The notes under the pieces: generated by a model | Databases searched by the model: none | The model's input: only the letters and a program-made list of their open reading frames with translations | Told to the model about the DNA's origin: nothing | Made by a program: the position numbers and the translations under genes | Part shown: piece by piece, positions 1 to 11,399 of the stretch | How positions within the stretch are numbered: the stretch's first letter is position 1 | How the letters are laid out: every line of letters begins with the position of its first letter | From: Podocnemis expansa | Taxonomy: Eukaryota; Chordata; Testudines; Podocnemididae | Length of the DNA stretch: 64,000 bases | Direction of reading: 5' to 3' | Assembly: GCA_007922195.1 (NCBI GenBank) | Contig: ML682003.1 | Location: forward strand, 748,719-812,718

Positions 1-214
1 CTTAACCTTTCTGATTTTATCCTTATAAAATTGTGCTACTCTTTTATACACAACCTTCGTAATTTCCCTGTGCTTCCAGATTTTGTAGGATTCCCTTTAG
101 AATTTAAGGTAATTAATTTGCTCCTGCTGTAGCCATATTTCTATTCTTCCTAACTTTCCATTATATCAAGGGTATGCCAGCCACAGGCATAAAGGCAGCA
201 AAGGAAAGGAGCAT
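1..214. other. AT-rich sequence before the first CR1 LINE
   Basis: No gene or clear repeat is seen. The CR1 similarity becomes readable at about 215, so the true 5' edge of that element may lie somewhat inside this stretch. Confidence 0.4.
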
Positions 215-1752
215 GATATGTTAACAAGTCTATGGGGCAGGATGAACTGCATCCAAGGGTGCTGAGGGAGCTGGCCGATGAGATTGCAGAGCCACTGGCC
301 ATTATCTTTGAAAATTCATGGTGATTGGGGGAGGCCCCAGATGATTGGAAAAATGTAAATATAGTACATATTATCAAAAAAGAAAAAAAGGAGGACCTGG
401 GCATTACAGACCAATCAGTCGTACCCCAGTCTCTCAAAAATCATGGAGCAGGTCCTCAAAGAATTCATTGTGAAACACTTAGAGGAAAACAGGGTGATCA
501 GGAACAGTCAGCATGGATTCACCAAGGACAAATCATGCCTAATCAACCTGATTGCCTTCGATGATGAAATGACTTGCTTTGTGGATGTGGGAAAAGCTGT
601 CAACATGATATACCATGACTTTGGCAAAGTTTTTGATACTGTTTCCCACAGCACTTTTGTCAGCAAGATAAGAAGTATGGTTTAGATGAATAAACCCTAA
701 AGTAGATAGAAAGCTGGCTAGATCATCAGGCTCAGTGGGTAGGGATCAATGGCTCAGTATCTAGTAGGCAACCAGTAACAAGCAGAGTGCCCTGGGGTCA
801 GCCCTGGGGCTGCTTTGTTCAACATCTTCATTAATGAGTTGGATGATGGGATAGATTGCATGCTCAGTAAGTTTGCAGATAACACCAAACTGAGGGGAAG
901 GGTCAATAAGTTAGATGGTAGGGATAGGATTCAGGGAGACCTAAACAAATTGGAGCATTGGGCCAAATGAAATCTCATGAGGTCCAACAAGTACAAGTGC
1001 AAAGTCCTGCACTTCGGATGGAAAAACCCCAGGTACTGCTACAGGCTGGGGACCGATCGGCTAAGCAGCAGCTCATTAGAAAAGGACCTGGGGGTTACAG
1101 TGGCTAGGAAGCTGGATATGAGTCAAGAATGTGCCTTGTGGCCAAAAAGGCCAATGACATGTTGGGCTCTATCAGTAGGAGCGTTGCCACCAGATTAAGG
1201 GATGTGATTATTCCCCTCTATTCAGCAGTGGTGAGGTCACATCTGGAATACAGTTTTGGGCTCCCCACTACAGAATGGATGTTGACAAATTACAAAGAGC
1301 CCAGTGGAGGGCAACGATAATGATTAGGGGGTTGGGGCACATTACTTACAAGGAGATATTGAAGGAACTTGGCTTATTTAGTCTGCAAAAAAGAAGACTG
1401 AGGAGGTATTTGATAGCAACCTTCAACTACTTGAAGGGATGCTCCAAGAAGGAGGGAGCTCGGCCATTCTCAGTAGTGACACAGGACGGAACAAGGAGTA
1501 ATGGTTTCAAGCTGCAGCTGGGGCAGTCAAGGTTGGATATTAAGAAAAACTTTCTCCCTAGGAGAGTGGCACAGCACTGTAATAGGTTGCCTACAGAGGT
1601 AGTGTAATCTGCATCTTTGGAAATTTTTAAGACCCAGTTGGACAAAAACCTGGCTGAGATGATTTAGTGGGAGTGGTCCTGCTTTTAGCAGGGGGTGGGA
1701 CTAGATGACCTCAAGAGGTCCCTTCCAGCCCTAATATTCTATGATTCTGTGA
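215..1752 (+). mobile_element. CR1 LINE, 5'-truncated, reverse transcriptase region and 3' end
   Basis: This is a non-LTR retrotransposon of the CR1 family, which copies itself by target-primed reverse transcription. Reading along the plus strand, the reverse transcriptase portion is recognisable in short pieces in different frames: a segment with the GEAPDDWK motif near 325, an HGFTK / KAVNM..DFGKVFD stretch at 443-685, and a FADNT sequence near 869 where the family has FADDT, so a catalytic aspartate is replaced by asparagine. Pieces from the C-terminal part continue at 977-1607. The 3' end has the typical CR1 tail, with a GACCTCAAGAGGTCCCTTCC-like block followed by ATTCTATGATTCTGTGA. Frameshifts and stops break the frame throughout, so the copy is dead. 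Family assignment rests on motif order and the diagnostic tail. Confidence 0.9.
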
Positions 1753-1754
1753 CA

Positions 1755-1786
1755 AGTTTCAGAGAGGTAGCCATGTTAGCCTGAGC
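1755..1786 (+). mobile_element. Short piece of a Penelope-like element end
   Basis: The sequence TAGCCATGTTAGCCTGA matches the end seen in the other PLE copies of the window, where TAGCCATGTTAGTCTAG is followed by a CAGCAAAAC stretch. It lies directly after the CR1 tail and is interrupted at 1787 by a hAT copy. Only about 30 bases survive. Confidence 0.5.
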
Positions 1787-1964
1787 CTGTTGTTCTCAAC
1801 CTCTGTTTTGGGACACAGTATTTGGTTGCCACACAGTGGTAAGTGTGTCACAGAGTGCCAGGAAGATAGCTGGATTTGGCTTGGACAGGGTGGGTTGGTG
1901 TGTCCTCTAGGGTGGCATATTGTAACCAGGTGTGTTGTAACCTGCAAAAGGTTGAGAACCACTG
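1787..1964. mobile_element. Non-autonomous hAT-type transposon, 178 bp
   Basis: The ends are inverted: CTGTTGTTCTCAACC on the left and GGTTGAGAACCACTG on the right, which fits the CAGTGGTTCTCAACC terminus of many hAT elements. The flanks GCCTGAGC (1779-1786) and GTCTAAAC (1965-1972) agree at five of eight positions and look like a decayed 8-bp target duplication. It has no coding capacity and would have depended on a transposase supplied elsewhere. Confidence 0.65.
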
Positions 1965-1972
1965 GTCTAAAC

Positions 1973-2535
1973 ATGAATCCAACCCAGGACTTCACCCTTC
2001 TTCCTCCTCACACTCCAGCTCTTCTACAAGATGTAAACCCTTGGGGTACACTGGCCTACTACTACAGCTTTATGATATAGTATAACAATTCATAGAGCGA
2101 TGCTGATATCAAGCAAAGAAGAAGCCATTCTTTTCTCTTTACCAGCATATAGAGCTATGCCAATCCCATCTGCTTTGTATTTGCAGGAATATTTTACATA
2201 CATTACAACAAAGAATTCTTAACAAGAAAGGACTGACTAAAGATGGCCAAGGTAGAGAGGAATGTGAGAAGGAAACACTCCAGTAATACTAAAAGACTTT
2301 CTGGATGGCACAAATAATGGCTTGAAAAATAAATAAACCTCTAAGGAGAAACCATCAAAGAACTTAAGGAAAAACAAAGAAACCATCATAGAGATCTCTG
2401 TCTTTTGCGTCCCAAGGCTGTTCAGAAAATACCAGAACCAATGTGAACTTAATCCCCTCCCTCTGCAGTTGTTATGAGAGAGTTTTAAAATGCTCTCAGG
2501 GGGTCAATAAAAACTCATCTGTATTGATTTTCAAA
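1973..2535. other. No gene; unclassified sequence
   Basis: About 560 bases without a recognisable gene or repeat. Short frames here have no family motifs. Confidence 0.4.
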
Positions 2536-2710
2536 TAGTCCTGTGGCACTTAAAGACTAACAAATATATTAATCACATGAGCTTTCGTGGGGGAAAATCC
2601 CACTTCGTCAGATGCCTTTCCCACAAAAGCTCATGCAATAAATATATTTGTTAGTCTTTAAGTGCCAGAGGACTCCTTCTATGTTTTACTGAATTAGACT
2701 AACATGGCCC
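2536..2710. mobile_element. Fold-back miniature derived from Penelope-like element tails
   Basis: Two copies of the PLE tail lie in opposite orientation. The left arm (2536-2615) reads as the reverse complement of the tail; the right arm (2616-2710) reads forward and ends with TTTAAGTGCCAGAGGACTCC and an ACTAGATTAAC-like border. Both arms carry the TTAGTCTTTAAGTGCC block seen at the 3' end of the coding PLEs at 53452 and 58166. The left arm retains a hammerhead-like core, while the right arm has lost the CTGACGA half. No coding sequence lies between the arms. The transcript of either strand should fold into a long hairpin. Confidence 0.75.
2580..2615 (-). ncRNA. Hammerhead-ribozyme-like core in a PLE tail
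   Basis: On the minus strand CTGACGA (2605-2611) is followed by a helix of GTGGG with CCCAC across an A/T-rich loop, then GAAA (2583-2586). These are the two conserved core strands and stem II of a hammerhead ribozyme, and PLEs are known to encode such motifs. Downstream a possible short stem III (GC-TCAT-GT) is not followed by the expected U next to the cleavage site, so self-cleavage is doubtful. This copy has the best core in the window. Confidence 0.55.
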
Positions 2711-4160
2711 TTGTGAACTCACATCTATGAAAATCACTGGTTACAATGAAACTGAACTATGAGAAAATGATTTCCCGATAAAGTATTTCAGTGTCCTACA
2801 TTTATTATATTCCATTGTGTTTGATAAGATCCTGTAGTCATGTTACATACAATCACTCCTGAGAAGTAAACAAACAAAATGTGTTACTGAAAGGGAACTG
2901 AGGAACGTAACCTTTAAAGTGTGTATAAATTAAAACACATTGACCAAATCTGGTGACCTTTATGTAAAGCTTCTTTCAAAAGTAACATAAATTTGCTATT
3001 AAATATCACTGCTTCTGACGAGAGGCTATAAAAGGCCAATAATATTAATACTTGCTTTTTGGTGTATTTAAATGACAAGAAAGCAGCCAGTTGGCTTATA
3101 AGAACATAATATATTGTTAGCAAGAAAAGGCCATCCCATACCTACTTGATGGATATAGCTTGGGTTGCTTTTGTGCCATTTATTATTTCTTTAGTCTCGT
3201 CCGAACCCAGACATTAATCCATATCTCATGAACTAATTTATACCTTTCTTCAGCAACTTTGTTTAGATATCAACCACTTTGTACCTGAACTAGTTCTGCT
3301 CAAGCTTCCCACTCCCTTTTAATTTTCTCATAGCAACTACAATTTCTTAACCACCCATCAAACTATTATAGGAAGAGCTGGTAACACAATTTAAGGTTGT
3401 CTGATGCTTTCTATTATAATCCCATGTTTTCAGATGCATAAAACATGGGCATAATACAGCCATATAGACTGAAATTTTCCATGCCATTGTTCTGTTTCAC
3501 AGTGATTTTTTTTGTTTGTTTGTTTTTTAATTTCAGGTAATATAGTTCAGCCACTTCAGAGAATAAGATTAGGGGAAAATGTATTGGCTTTCTAATTTTA
3601 AAATTCTTGCAGCATTTCATTGAGAAGCTCAAGCACTTCCTAAAGTAACAAATATTTGAAATTTGGCTCAGGGGGTCCCTCTGTATCAGGATCTGTCTTT
3701 TGCTATTTTCTGTGAAAGTTCATCTAAATTTGGGTGACCTATGAGCCTTTGTAAACCCTTAGTTCACACACGCGCAGTAGAGACTTGCTGGAATCTTTGG
3801 AGACTTTAGCTCCCAAATTCCATTTGCACTGAGCATGCTCCGGACTAGGGTTCCAGGATTTAAGTAAGACTTTCCCCTCACATCACATCAGTCATGGGCT
3901 ACTGTCAATGTTGAACAAGCTGCCTTAATTTTGGTATTTTCTAACTTTGGAATGCTTGACTTTGCAACCCTAATGTTCTTTTAGTTTTGTTTTGCTTAAC
4001 ATTATTGACAATGACAACACCCTTACATCCAAGCAGAACTTGAATGATATCCAAGATAAAATAAAGGTGCATGCAAATATCATTTAGAAAGTAACAAGAT
4101 CAACATGAGGAACTAATGAGGGGAAAAACAAACCTCTAGAGACCCCTTCACTGGCCATTC
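2711..4160. other. No gene; apparently single-copy DNA
   Basis: Nothing recognisable as coding. A T-rich run with TTTG units occurs near 3506-3530. Frames here are short and have no family motifs. Confidence 0.4.
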
Positions 4161-4164
4161 TCTA

Positions 4165-4325
4165 GCAGGGCTGGTGCAACCCGGTAAGCTGGGTAAGCGT
4201 TGCAGGGGGGCGCTGGTGCTTGAGGGGCACCAAAATGGGGAGTGCACCATTGTGGTGCACTGTGACATCATTCGTACACGCCGGTACCCGCTCCGCTTGC
4301 GGGGGGGCGGGGTGCCAGAAACGGT
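4165..4325. repeat. Short GC-rich island, probable decayed repeat
   Basis: A strongly GC-rich block interrupts AT-rich DNA. It contains GGTGCAAC, GTGCACCATTGTGGTGCAC (a near-perfect inverted repeat at about 4242-4260) and runs of G. The abrupt composition change suggests an inserted element, but I could not find matching ends or a duplication, so its class is unknown. Confidence 0.35.
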
Positions 4326-6129
4326 AGCACCATTCTTGTTCTCTATTCTACTGCAGAACACTGCTAATCCATCTGGACACGTGTCTTCCACCCATCATTC
4401 ACTGATTCTCAACACCACAGTAAAATCAACGCTACAATCATCGTTTTTTCTAGTGTTCATCCACCCATGCAAATTCATCACAACATGAGACTCTTTCAGG
4501 AGATTCACTGAAGAAGGGAACAAAGATTTTCCAATATCCAAGGACCTAAATAGCATACTGAGACTCAAACTTATATGGAGAAAATTATTTTGGCTTGCAG
4601 AACAGGAGTTTGAAGACTCAGGGTTTTTCCCAAAGATTAATGGCAAGTAAGGTGGAAGGACACAAATGTCATGAACAAAGACCCATCAAGAAACCACCCA
4701 AAGAATTCAATGGCTTTCCTCTTCCACAGAAAATATCCATTTTGACCCACATCTGAACATCGGATGGCAGGTGTGCCTGATTTTTTCGATAAATGGGGTC
4801 TAAGACACAATCTCATTTGTGACTGTGGAAATAGCCATCAAATTATGGAACTCTTCATTCCTCAATGTCCCAAAAATAATATCCAAATGATCGCTCTGCC
4901 ATCCCTACCCATCACTTAAAGCAATCAGTTGGATCACCAATCTAGACTTGGACATATAATATTGCTCTTTTTAAGCCATGCAAAAGAAGAACAAGAATGA
5001 TAAATGATAATGGCTGACATTTCTACAGTCTCTTTCAAGGCCCCAGGCCCCCAATGTGATTTACTAATTCACTATATTGAGAATTCATTTTTTCTAGATT
5101 GGAAAGCAGCTGTCTACCTTTACCAGCTATTTTTAAATTTCATCGCAATAGTAGGCAATGCTTCAGAGCAGGAAATGTCTTCTAGCCTGGCAATTTTAAA
5201 AAACAGAACTTGCCTAGATGGAAGGCCAAACACTTCTACACTGCTGCAAAAAAGTGCCATAGAACTAAATGTGATCAGGACTTCAGTTTTACATCTCATT
5301 TAAAAGAAAACACTTGTACCATGCCCACATCCATAACTGTGTTTATTCAGTAGTGAGCCGGGGACAATTCCACCAATTCAGGTAGTATTTCTTGTAGTAT
5401 TTCTTATAGTATTCTGTTCACTGCCTGTTGGATTCTTATTCAAGTATTGACTACGTCTATCTTTAATTGACTTAATCTCATACAAAGTAGAATGTACTGG
5501 GTTAGATCACGGCTAAGCTCCACTGATGGCAATAGAACTACTCAGCTATCCATTAGCTAACTATCTCATCGACTGGTGGTCTCAATCCCTTTCAAAGCTT
5601 TACAAGTTTAGCTCTAGGACCATTCTGCATGCCAGTGCATAGAGGTTAATGTTTGTATGCAACAATTTATTTCAAAATTCCACAATAAATAAAAAGTTTG
5701 ATTAAAAGTAAACTACCACCATGGACAGTTACTACTCTAACTCCATCTCCCATCCCACTATCCTACTGTAAGTTGATGCAGACATTGGACATTTCTGGGG
5801 TGGAAAAAAAGCCATAAAGTTTAGCAAAATGGGGACACATACACACAAAACTATCATAGTTTCCTTCATATATTCCATACACCCAGGAGATAGAACAATA
5901 GACTGTCTCTTGTTGATCCACAATGGTTTACAACTCTTGCAGAAAAGATGAATTGCCTTTAACTCTCATTTAGACAGAGTAGCCTCAGTGTAGACCTCCA
6001 GTCACCTGAGAAAAAAAACTTGACCTAGGTAAGTAAGCTCTCTCCACTCCTTGATGCACTAATAAGTGACATAAAATCCTGAAGAGGTATTCTGAAAATG
6101 GTATATCATCGATGCTCTGTGAAGTCACT
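4326..6129. other. No gene; unclassified sequence
   Basis: No host exon is recognisable. A 99-codon open frame at 5004-5303 on the plus strand shows no domain, signal peptide or family motif and is probably chance. A small direct repeat of GTAGTATTTCTT lies at about 5381-5414. Confidence 0.4.
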
Positions 6130-6504
6130 GGCTATGTCCACACTGGAGGCTTAAGTTGACTTAAGCAAGTCCATAGCCACATTTAGTAAGGGCTTCCTGA
6201 AGTCGACTTAATAACTCCCACCCTTAAAGTTGACTCTAAGAGTTAAATTGACTTTATTAAGTTGACTTAACAAAATGTGGCCATTTAAGTCAACTTAAGC
6301 CAGGATAGCCATTAAGTCAACTTAATAAAGTCAACTTAAGCCAGGGGACGTGCTCAAAGTCAACTTTATTGGCTACTCTGTCTTAAGTCAATTTTATTAA
6401 GTGAACTTTAAAAAATGAGGACTCTCTAAGTCGACTTAATAAAGTCAACTTTAAGTTGACCTTGTTAAGCTGACTTAACTGAGCCCTCTACTGTAGACAT
6501 AGCC
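6130..6504. mobile_element. TIR element A, AAGTTGACTT-word type, 375 bp
   Basis: The element starts with GGCTATGTCCACACTGGAGG and ends with CTACTGTAGACATAGCC, giving inverted termini of about 15 bases. Flanks ACT (6127-6129) and ATT (6505-6507) are compatible with a decayed 3-bp duplication. The interior has at least ten copies of the self-complementary word AAGTTGACTT / AAGTCAACTT or close variants, often joined by TAATAA or TTATTAA, together with the GTGGCCA module also found in the related elements. There is no coding capacity. The 3-bp duplication suggests the PIF/Harbinger superfamily, but no transposase was seen, so that is inference. The copy at 53280 shares the same interior word. Confidence 0.75.
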
Positions 6505-6507
6505 ATT

Positions 6508-7754
6508 GTTAGGAGTTAGTGAATCCTCATGTTATGAATGTTACAGGAGTTTTCCACAGAAGACAAAAAGCTGTATATAGACATACTGACAATAAACGCC
6601 ACACACAAATACGTTGCATTGTTACTGGGTTTGAAGGACAAAAAACCTGTCTGTTGTGCACTGCAAATGACATCTTGCCTTCAGCTGTTTATGTGCAGCT
6701 TTTAATAGACATGGTAGGTGCAGTTTTTACTATGGAATACAGTCAACGTATACTGAAAACCAAAGGACTTTATCATTGTCAGAAGCAGCCTTCTTAGAAA
6801 TATGTTTCAATAAAAGGATTTGCAGAAGGCATCTTTAACAGACTCCAAAACACCCATAGTGCTTTGTAACTGAGGGTATTTTTAAAATTACAGACCACAA
6901 TTTCCTCCCAGACATGTTGCTTTTCATTAACTCACAAACATTTACCACTTTGCTGCTGATGCTTTGCACCATGAAAACTAGACAGGAGCAAAGTGCTAAA
7001 TACCAGTAAGTAAATTAAATTGAGAAGAGGCATGGCAATCTGCCTCTGAAAGGGCAATAAATCTTGTGATAGAGAGTAAAGAGACGCATGGCTCTATGCT
7101 TAGCATGACACAACATGGATTTACAAGCTGACTCTATGGCTACTTTACAACCACTCCACCCTGTCAAGTCTATGCATGTGACACTGGGCTTTCCAGTGTG
7201 CAATAGAGGCATAAAATGAGGAGCAGAGCAAAAATAGCATGACATGTTCCTTTAAAGTATGTTGAGTTCATTTCATTTCCCATAATCTCAGATTCAAAGT
7301 CCAAATTTTCCAATATCAGTTAACTGTTTTAACAAACAGTATTGTAGTAGCTCTGGTGCACCTGAAATGAAGCCAACGAATTACAGTAAGGAATAATTGT
7401 GCCCTGCATGTGTAGGGTCGAGTGGGCCAGAGACAGATTTGAGCCTAACCATGAGTGACAGACTTTTTAATCAGTACTGATGAGAAATTGGTTAGGAGAA
7501 AATAAGCTCAAATGAGTTTTTCAGTGTCTGAATAACATTTTCTCGTCCATTATTTATATATATTAGTATATTTCTGCCTCATCAAGAAGCAGGATGAATT
7601 GAAAAATTCAGGAGAAAGAAAATACCCTTGAAACTGCCTGCCCAGTTTTGCAACTAAAGATCCACATACGGTTTGATAAAGTATCAGAGTTCAGGGCAGT
7701 CAGCAGCTAAGTATTAGAGGGAAAATACAAAGAAACAAAAAACCAAAACCTCAC
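6508..7754. other. No gene; unclassified sequence
   Basis: About 1.2 kb with no convincing gene or repeat. Open frames at 6519-6797 (plus) and 7015-7245 (minus) lack any recognisable motif. Confidence 0.4.
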
Positions 7755-7900
7755 ACATGAGCTAGCAGATAAAGCACAGGGCCATGCGTTAGACTGGGGC
7801 TCAGTATTTTGCTCTGCAGCCGAATTGCTGTGTGATCTAACAAGCCATTTAACTTCTGTGCCCCAGTTTCCCCAACTGTAAAATTGGCATCGCACGAACT
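7755..7900 (+). repeat. MIR/CORE-SINE fragment
   Basis: The stretch TGCTGTGTGATCTAACAAGC, then TTAACTTCTGTGCCCCAG and TTTCCCCAACTGTAAAAT follows the well-known MIR order (tRNA-related head, conserved core, then the CAGTTTCCCCATCTGTAAAAT block). It is an old, diverged copy in plus orientation. Confidence 0.8.
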
Positions 7901-7990
7901 GAATGATATGTAGCACAAGTAGCAATCCCAATAGTTAAGGGTGCCTGGTGCTTTCAGTTCCAAGATCCTGATGTTGGTTGTTTGCCTTGT

Positions 7991-8013
7991 TATTAATTAA
8001 TTAATTAATTAAA
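7991..8013. repeat. (TTAA)n simple repeat
   Basis: Tandem ATTA/ATTAA units run from 7991 to 8013. It is a short microsatellite of no evident function. Confidence 0.85.
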
Positions 8014-8210
8014 GTTTCAGCTAAAATGATGCAGCCATTTCTAAGAAGGGTGAGGGTCTGACATTGTTCCAGATGATGAAATTTCTGTGCAACTATATTA
8101 CCACATACAGTACCTTTTTTGTTTTTTCACAGAACTGCTGCTTTACAGATGTGGGCTGTTTAAGGAAAGAAATTGCTGTCTGTAGGCCCCATGCCTCGTT
8201 TGTTATAGAA

Positions 8211-8398
8211 GAGGGGTCTCAGACTCAAATCACCATGAGGGCCCCATGAGGACTAGTATATTAGCCTAAGGGCTGCACCACTGAAACCTTTTCGTACAAT
8301 AGTATTGCAAATATTGGTTACAACAGCGCTGTTGTGGGCCACAGGAAAGAGCTTTAGGGGCCACATGCAGCCCATGGGCCACATGTTTGTGATCCCTG
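8211..8398. mobile_element. Non-autonomous hAT transposon with perfect 8-bp duplication, 188 bp
   Basis: The left end GAGGGGTCTCAGACTC and right end GTTTGTGATCCCTG are inverted repeats of the hAT type (CAGGGGTCTCAAACTC). The 8-bp target duplication TTATAGAA is perfect at 8203-8210 and 8399-8406, which fixes both boundaries. GGGCC modules lie inside each end. It has no open frame of its own and would have been moved by a transposase encoded elsewhere. This is the best-supported hAT copy in the window. Confidence 0.9.
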
Positions 8399-8509
8399 TT
8401 ATAGAAGGTGGAAGGTGAATGAGGCGGGGACTTCAGGAAGAGAAAAGATAGTATGGTTTTATCTCTTCTTCTGTCACAGGGTGCCTGAGTGAAAGCCATG
8501 GATCTCTGA

Positions 8510-8595
8510 ATTCAGGACCCTATCCAATTTCCATTGAAGTAAATGCAAACACCTCCACTGACTTCCATGCAGTCAGATCTAGCCCGTAGGTCTGT
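8510..8595. repeat. Probable fragment of a palindromic sauropsid repeat
   Basis: The phrase CCATTGAAGTAAATGCAAAC followed by CCACTGACTTCCATG is a partial inverted pair (CCATTGAAGT / ACTTCCATG) of a kind common in reptile and bird DNA (TTGACTTCAATGGG-type elements). Boundaries are uncertain. Confidence 0.4.
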
Positions 8596-8660
8596 GTCAC
8601 AGTCTGAAAACATAGTGCACCACATATATTTGGTCCATGACTGCATCACACATTTTAAGT

Positions 8661-8770
8661 GACTATGGCTAGCACCTCTGCTTAACATGCAGAAGGTCCT
8701 GGGTTCAATTCCCAGGGGGTTGGACTCGATGATCTCACGAGGTCCCTTCCAGCCCTATGATTTGATATGA
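8661..8770 (+). mobile_element. tRNA-derived SINE with a CR1 3' tail
   Basis: The head resembles a tRNA: a CTGC/GCAG anticodon stem around 8680-8693 with loop TTAACAT (an AAC anticodon, valine-like), then AGGTCC and the RNA polymerase III B box GGTTCAATTCC at 8702-8712. It then passes into GGACTCGATGATCTCACGAG and GTCCCTTCCAGCCCTATGAT, which is the CR1 3' end also seen at 1690-1745. This structure, a pol III head with a tail borrowed from CR1, is that of turtle SINEs, which use CR1 reverse transcriptase in trans. The A box region (TGGCTAGCACC) is diverged. Confidence 0.8.
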
Positions 8771-11399
8771 TAAGTCACATGCCTGCTTGATATGATAAGA
8801 AAAACAAATAAGCATTAATTTTCCTGTGACTGAATTTCTGTGGGAAGAGTATATGTGTGCATATGCACCGTGACTGGGTCCTAAAAACCAATAAAGTCCT
8901 TATGAGATGCAAGATGCCAACAATTATGGAGACACAAATCTTCTGTTTATTTACAGAATAGCTACATGTTGGCAGGAGTCATGCAAGTTTCTTTTAAGCT
9001 ATTGCATCTCGACATTCCTGTAACCCGACCTGCAAGAATTATTTCTAAAGGTAATTGGGAAATTCAGTTTCCATAAGCTACTCACTCCTTGGCCTCTCTC
9101 TATTGAGTCTGCCAGATAGGAGGCACATTAATGCCAATGGTGTAGTGATAGGGTTCTAGGGCAGTAGACAGCTTAATGGAACTCAGCTGTGTTTAGCAAC
9201 AAGCAATGACACCAATTGTTCTAGAAAGTAAATCCATTAATAGCTAAGATTACAGGGCTTTCTGTAAAAAATTCTGCTCATTTAGCTTTCCATCAGAGGC
9301 AAAATTACTTATGCCCTTGAGTGGTTTCACAAAAAAACATTGTTAAAGACCATAATTCATGAAATCTAAAAGAATCTGCCTTTTAAAAAAATCAGGTTGC
9401 AAAGTTGTGGCCAATTTACAACACTGGTAACAGTAAAAAGCATAATAAACCCATTTAGACTGTGAAAGTAAACACCGATCTATAAATCTATCTTCTGATG
9501 GTTAAAGATAACGAAGAAATAGAATAAGCCAACGAGATGGGAGACAGAGGATTATGCTAAAACACATTTGGAAGCTCAGTTATAAATAATCTTAAATCCA
9601 GGCAAAATGTTTCAGTCACAAATCTGTCTAAAATATCTTTATAGTGATGCACAAGAAAAAAAAAAGAAAACTTCTGATGGACTAGAAAAAGCCTCAAAGA
9701 TATGAAATAATGAAGTCTGTGCTGACATGGTTTTCTTTAAAATAAACAGGGATGGAAACTGAACTGTGATTGAGGAGCTCTTGGCACAAATCACGTGTAC
9801 AAAGGGAGGTGTACACAAAAGTGCAGTTTGAACCTGCCTGAGCCTGGGTTTATGAAGCACCACGCTGGTCCCCTGACACAGATAAGAACAACCCTTCATT
9901 TCATGGGAAGATGCGAGGGCTCACCCCATTATAGTGCAGGGCCTACATAAAGAAACTTTCCAAAGAGGATACACTGCCCCGAAGGTTGTCTGAGGTAATG
10001 AGCAGTTTTGAAAACATATCTCTCAAGCCTTCAAGCCAAACTCAAATCACAGACTGTTCAAGCTTCCAAGAAATTCTTGTAAGCACTTTTGGGTTACACC
10101 CAAACAAAAAAAAACTTCTTTGAGAGACAATGTTCTGATGATAGATACAGAATAAGTCAGAACCAGAAATCTCATGAGAAAGCCTGCTTAGGGGTCATTT
10201 TGTGGTCAATATTAATGATCAGAAGTTTGGTTTACAAGAACACCGAAAACTGTGAACGTTTCACGGATGTCCTAACTCCAATTATGTGGAGTTGATCAAA
10301 GCCTCTGACGTGCCATTTTTCTTTTCTGGCACCCATGACAGGAGATTAAACCTACATTTGAGCTCCACTGGAGAAAAATACATATGTATCCCCCTTTATC
10401 TTGTCATAGGCTCCATGCTTACCACAGTAATTTATTGAGTTCATCTTTTTAATGCTAGCTTCTTTAAGTCGTTAGCTGTCCTTTTTAGTTCTATCCTCTT
10501 ATTTGGTAATCAGTCTGAGTCTATCTTTTTAGGGATAATTTAAGGGTTTTTTTTTGTGGAGATCAAGGAAAGTTTTCCCTTGATCTAGTTCACAGACTCC
10601 AACTTACTTGTCAGCGGCCAGAGATGACATTTAGGCTTTAAAACAGTTGGCTGGGCTTTCCCTCTTTCCCCTTATTGACCTATACACAGAGCGTGAAAGG
10701 GCAGGTTTTTAAAAGTCCATTTAAGGCTGTTGAAAAATGCCTAACTGACAATTACAGACATTAAAGTCCCCAAATGCATTCATAGCACACACAGGGGCAG
10801 CTCTTTTAGGCACATGGCCAATGTACCTCAGCTGGAAGAGTCACTAGTCATTCACATTCTCTTCCGACTCATTCCTCAAACAGCCAGGCATACGCCTCCT
10901 CATCGTGCTCATTTTGTGATGTGCCCCATGCTCATTAGGAACCAAGCTGAACCTACAATCTAATGACAGGGCACCAGACTGATATTACGTGTTAAAAAAA
11001 AAACCCAAACAAACAAAGGTCCAGTCATTTATGACCCAAGTTCCTATTTGAACTGCTAAACACAGCCAGACCTCATCATTACCAGTCTGCTGTACCATCC
11101 GCTGCCATCAAACACCAGTATCTAAGAGACAGACAAATCAGTCAACTCTCTGATGCTTTATAACTGAGCTCCATGCAATATTAGCCTACAGGATGCTGCA
11201 ACTAAAGCAATGGAAAGCAACGGGATGATAATGCGAGTTTAACTGTTCTGCTATTCCCCAAGCAATCCTCTAAAGCCCCGTTCAGGAAGGAATTTCATCT
11301 ACCCACTTAAACAAAGAGCAGTAAGCCACATGCACCTTTACCTTCTCTTTAAGTACTAAGATTCAGTGGGTGGGGGGAATACAAAGTAGGCATCAGGGG
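8771..11399. other. No gene; mostly single-copy DNA
   Basis: About 2.6 kb without a recognisable transposon or exon. Small A-rich runs occur at 9654-9670 and 10996-11006. Several AT-rich, low-repeat parts (for example 9230-9560) could be conserved non-coding sequence, but only alignment can tell. Confidence 0.4.

Noticed and set aside
4165..4325. GC-rich block as a CpG-island promoter
   Set aside because: Too short, with few CpGs and an internal inverted repeat; a decayed repeat is more likely.
5004..5303. 99-codon plus-strand frame
   Set aside because: No motif, no flanking splice-like context that I trust, and length expected by chance.
6519..6797. 92-codon plus frame beside TIR element A
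   Set aside because: No recognisable domain or transposase motif; probably chance.
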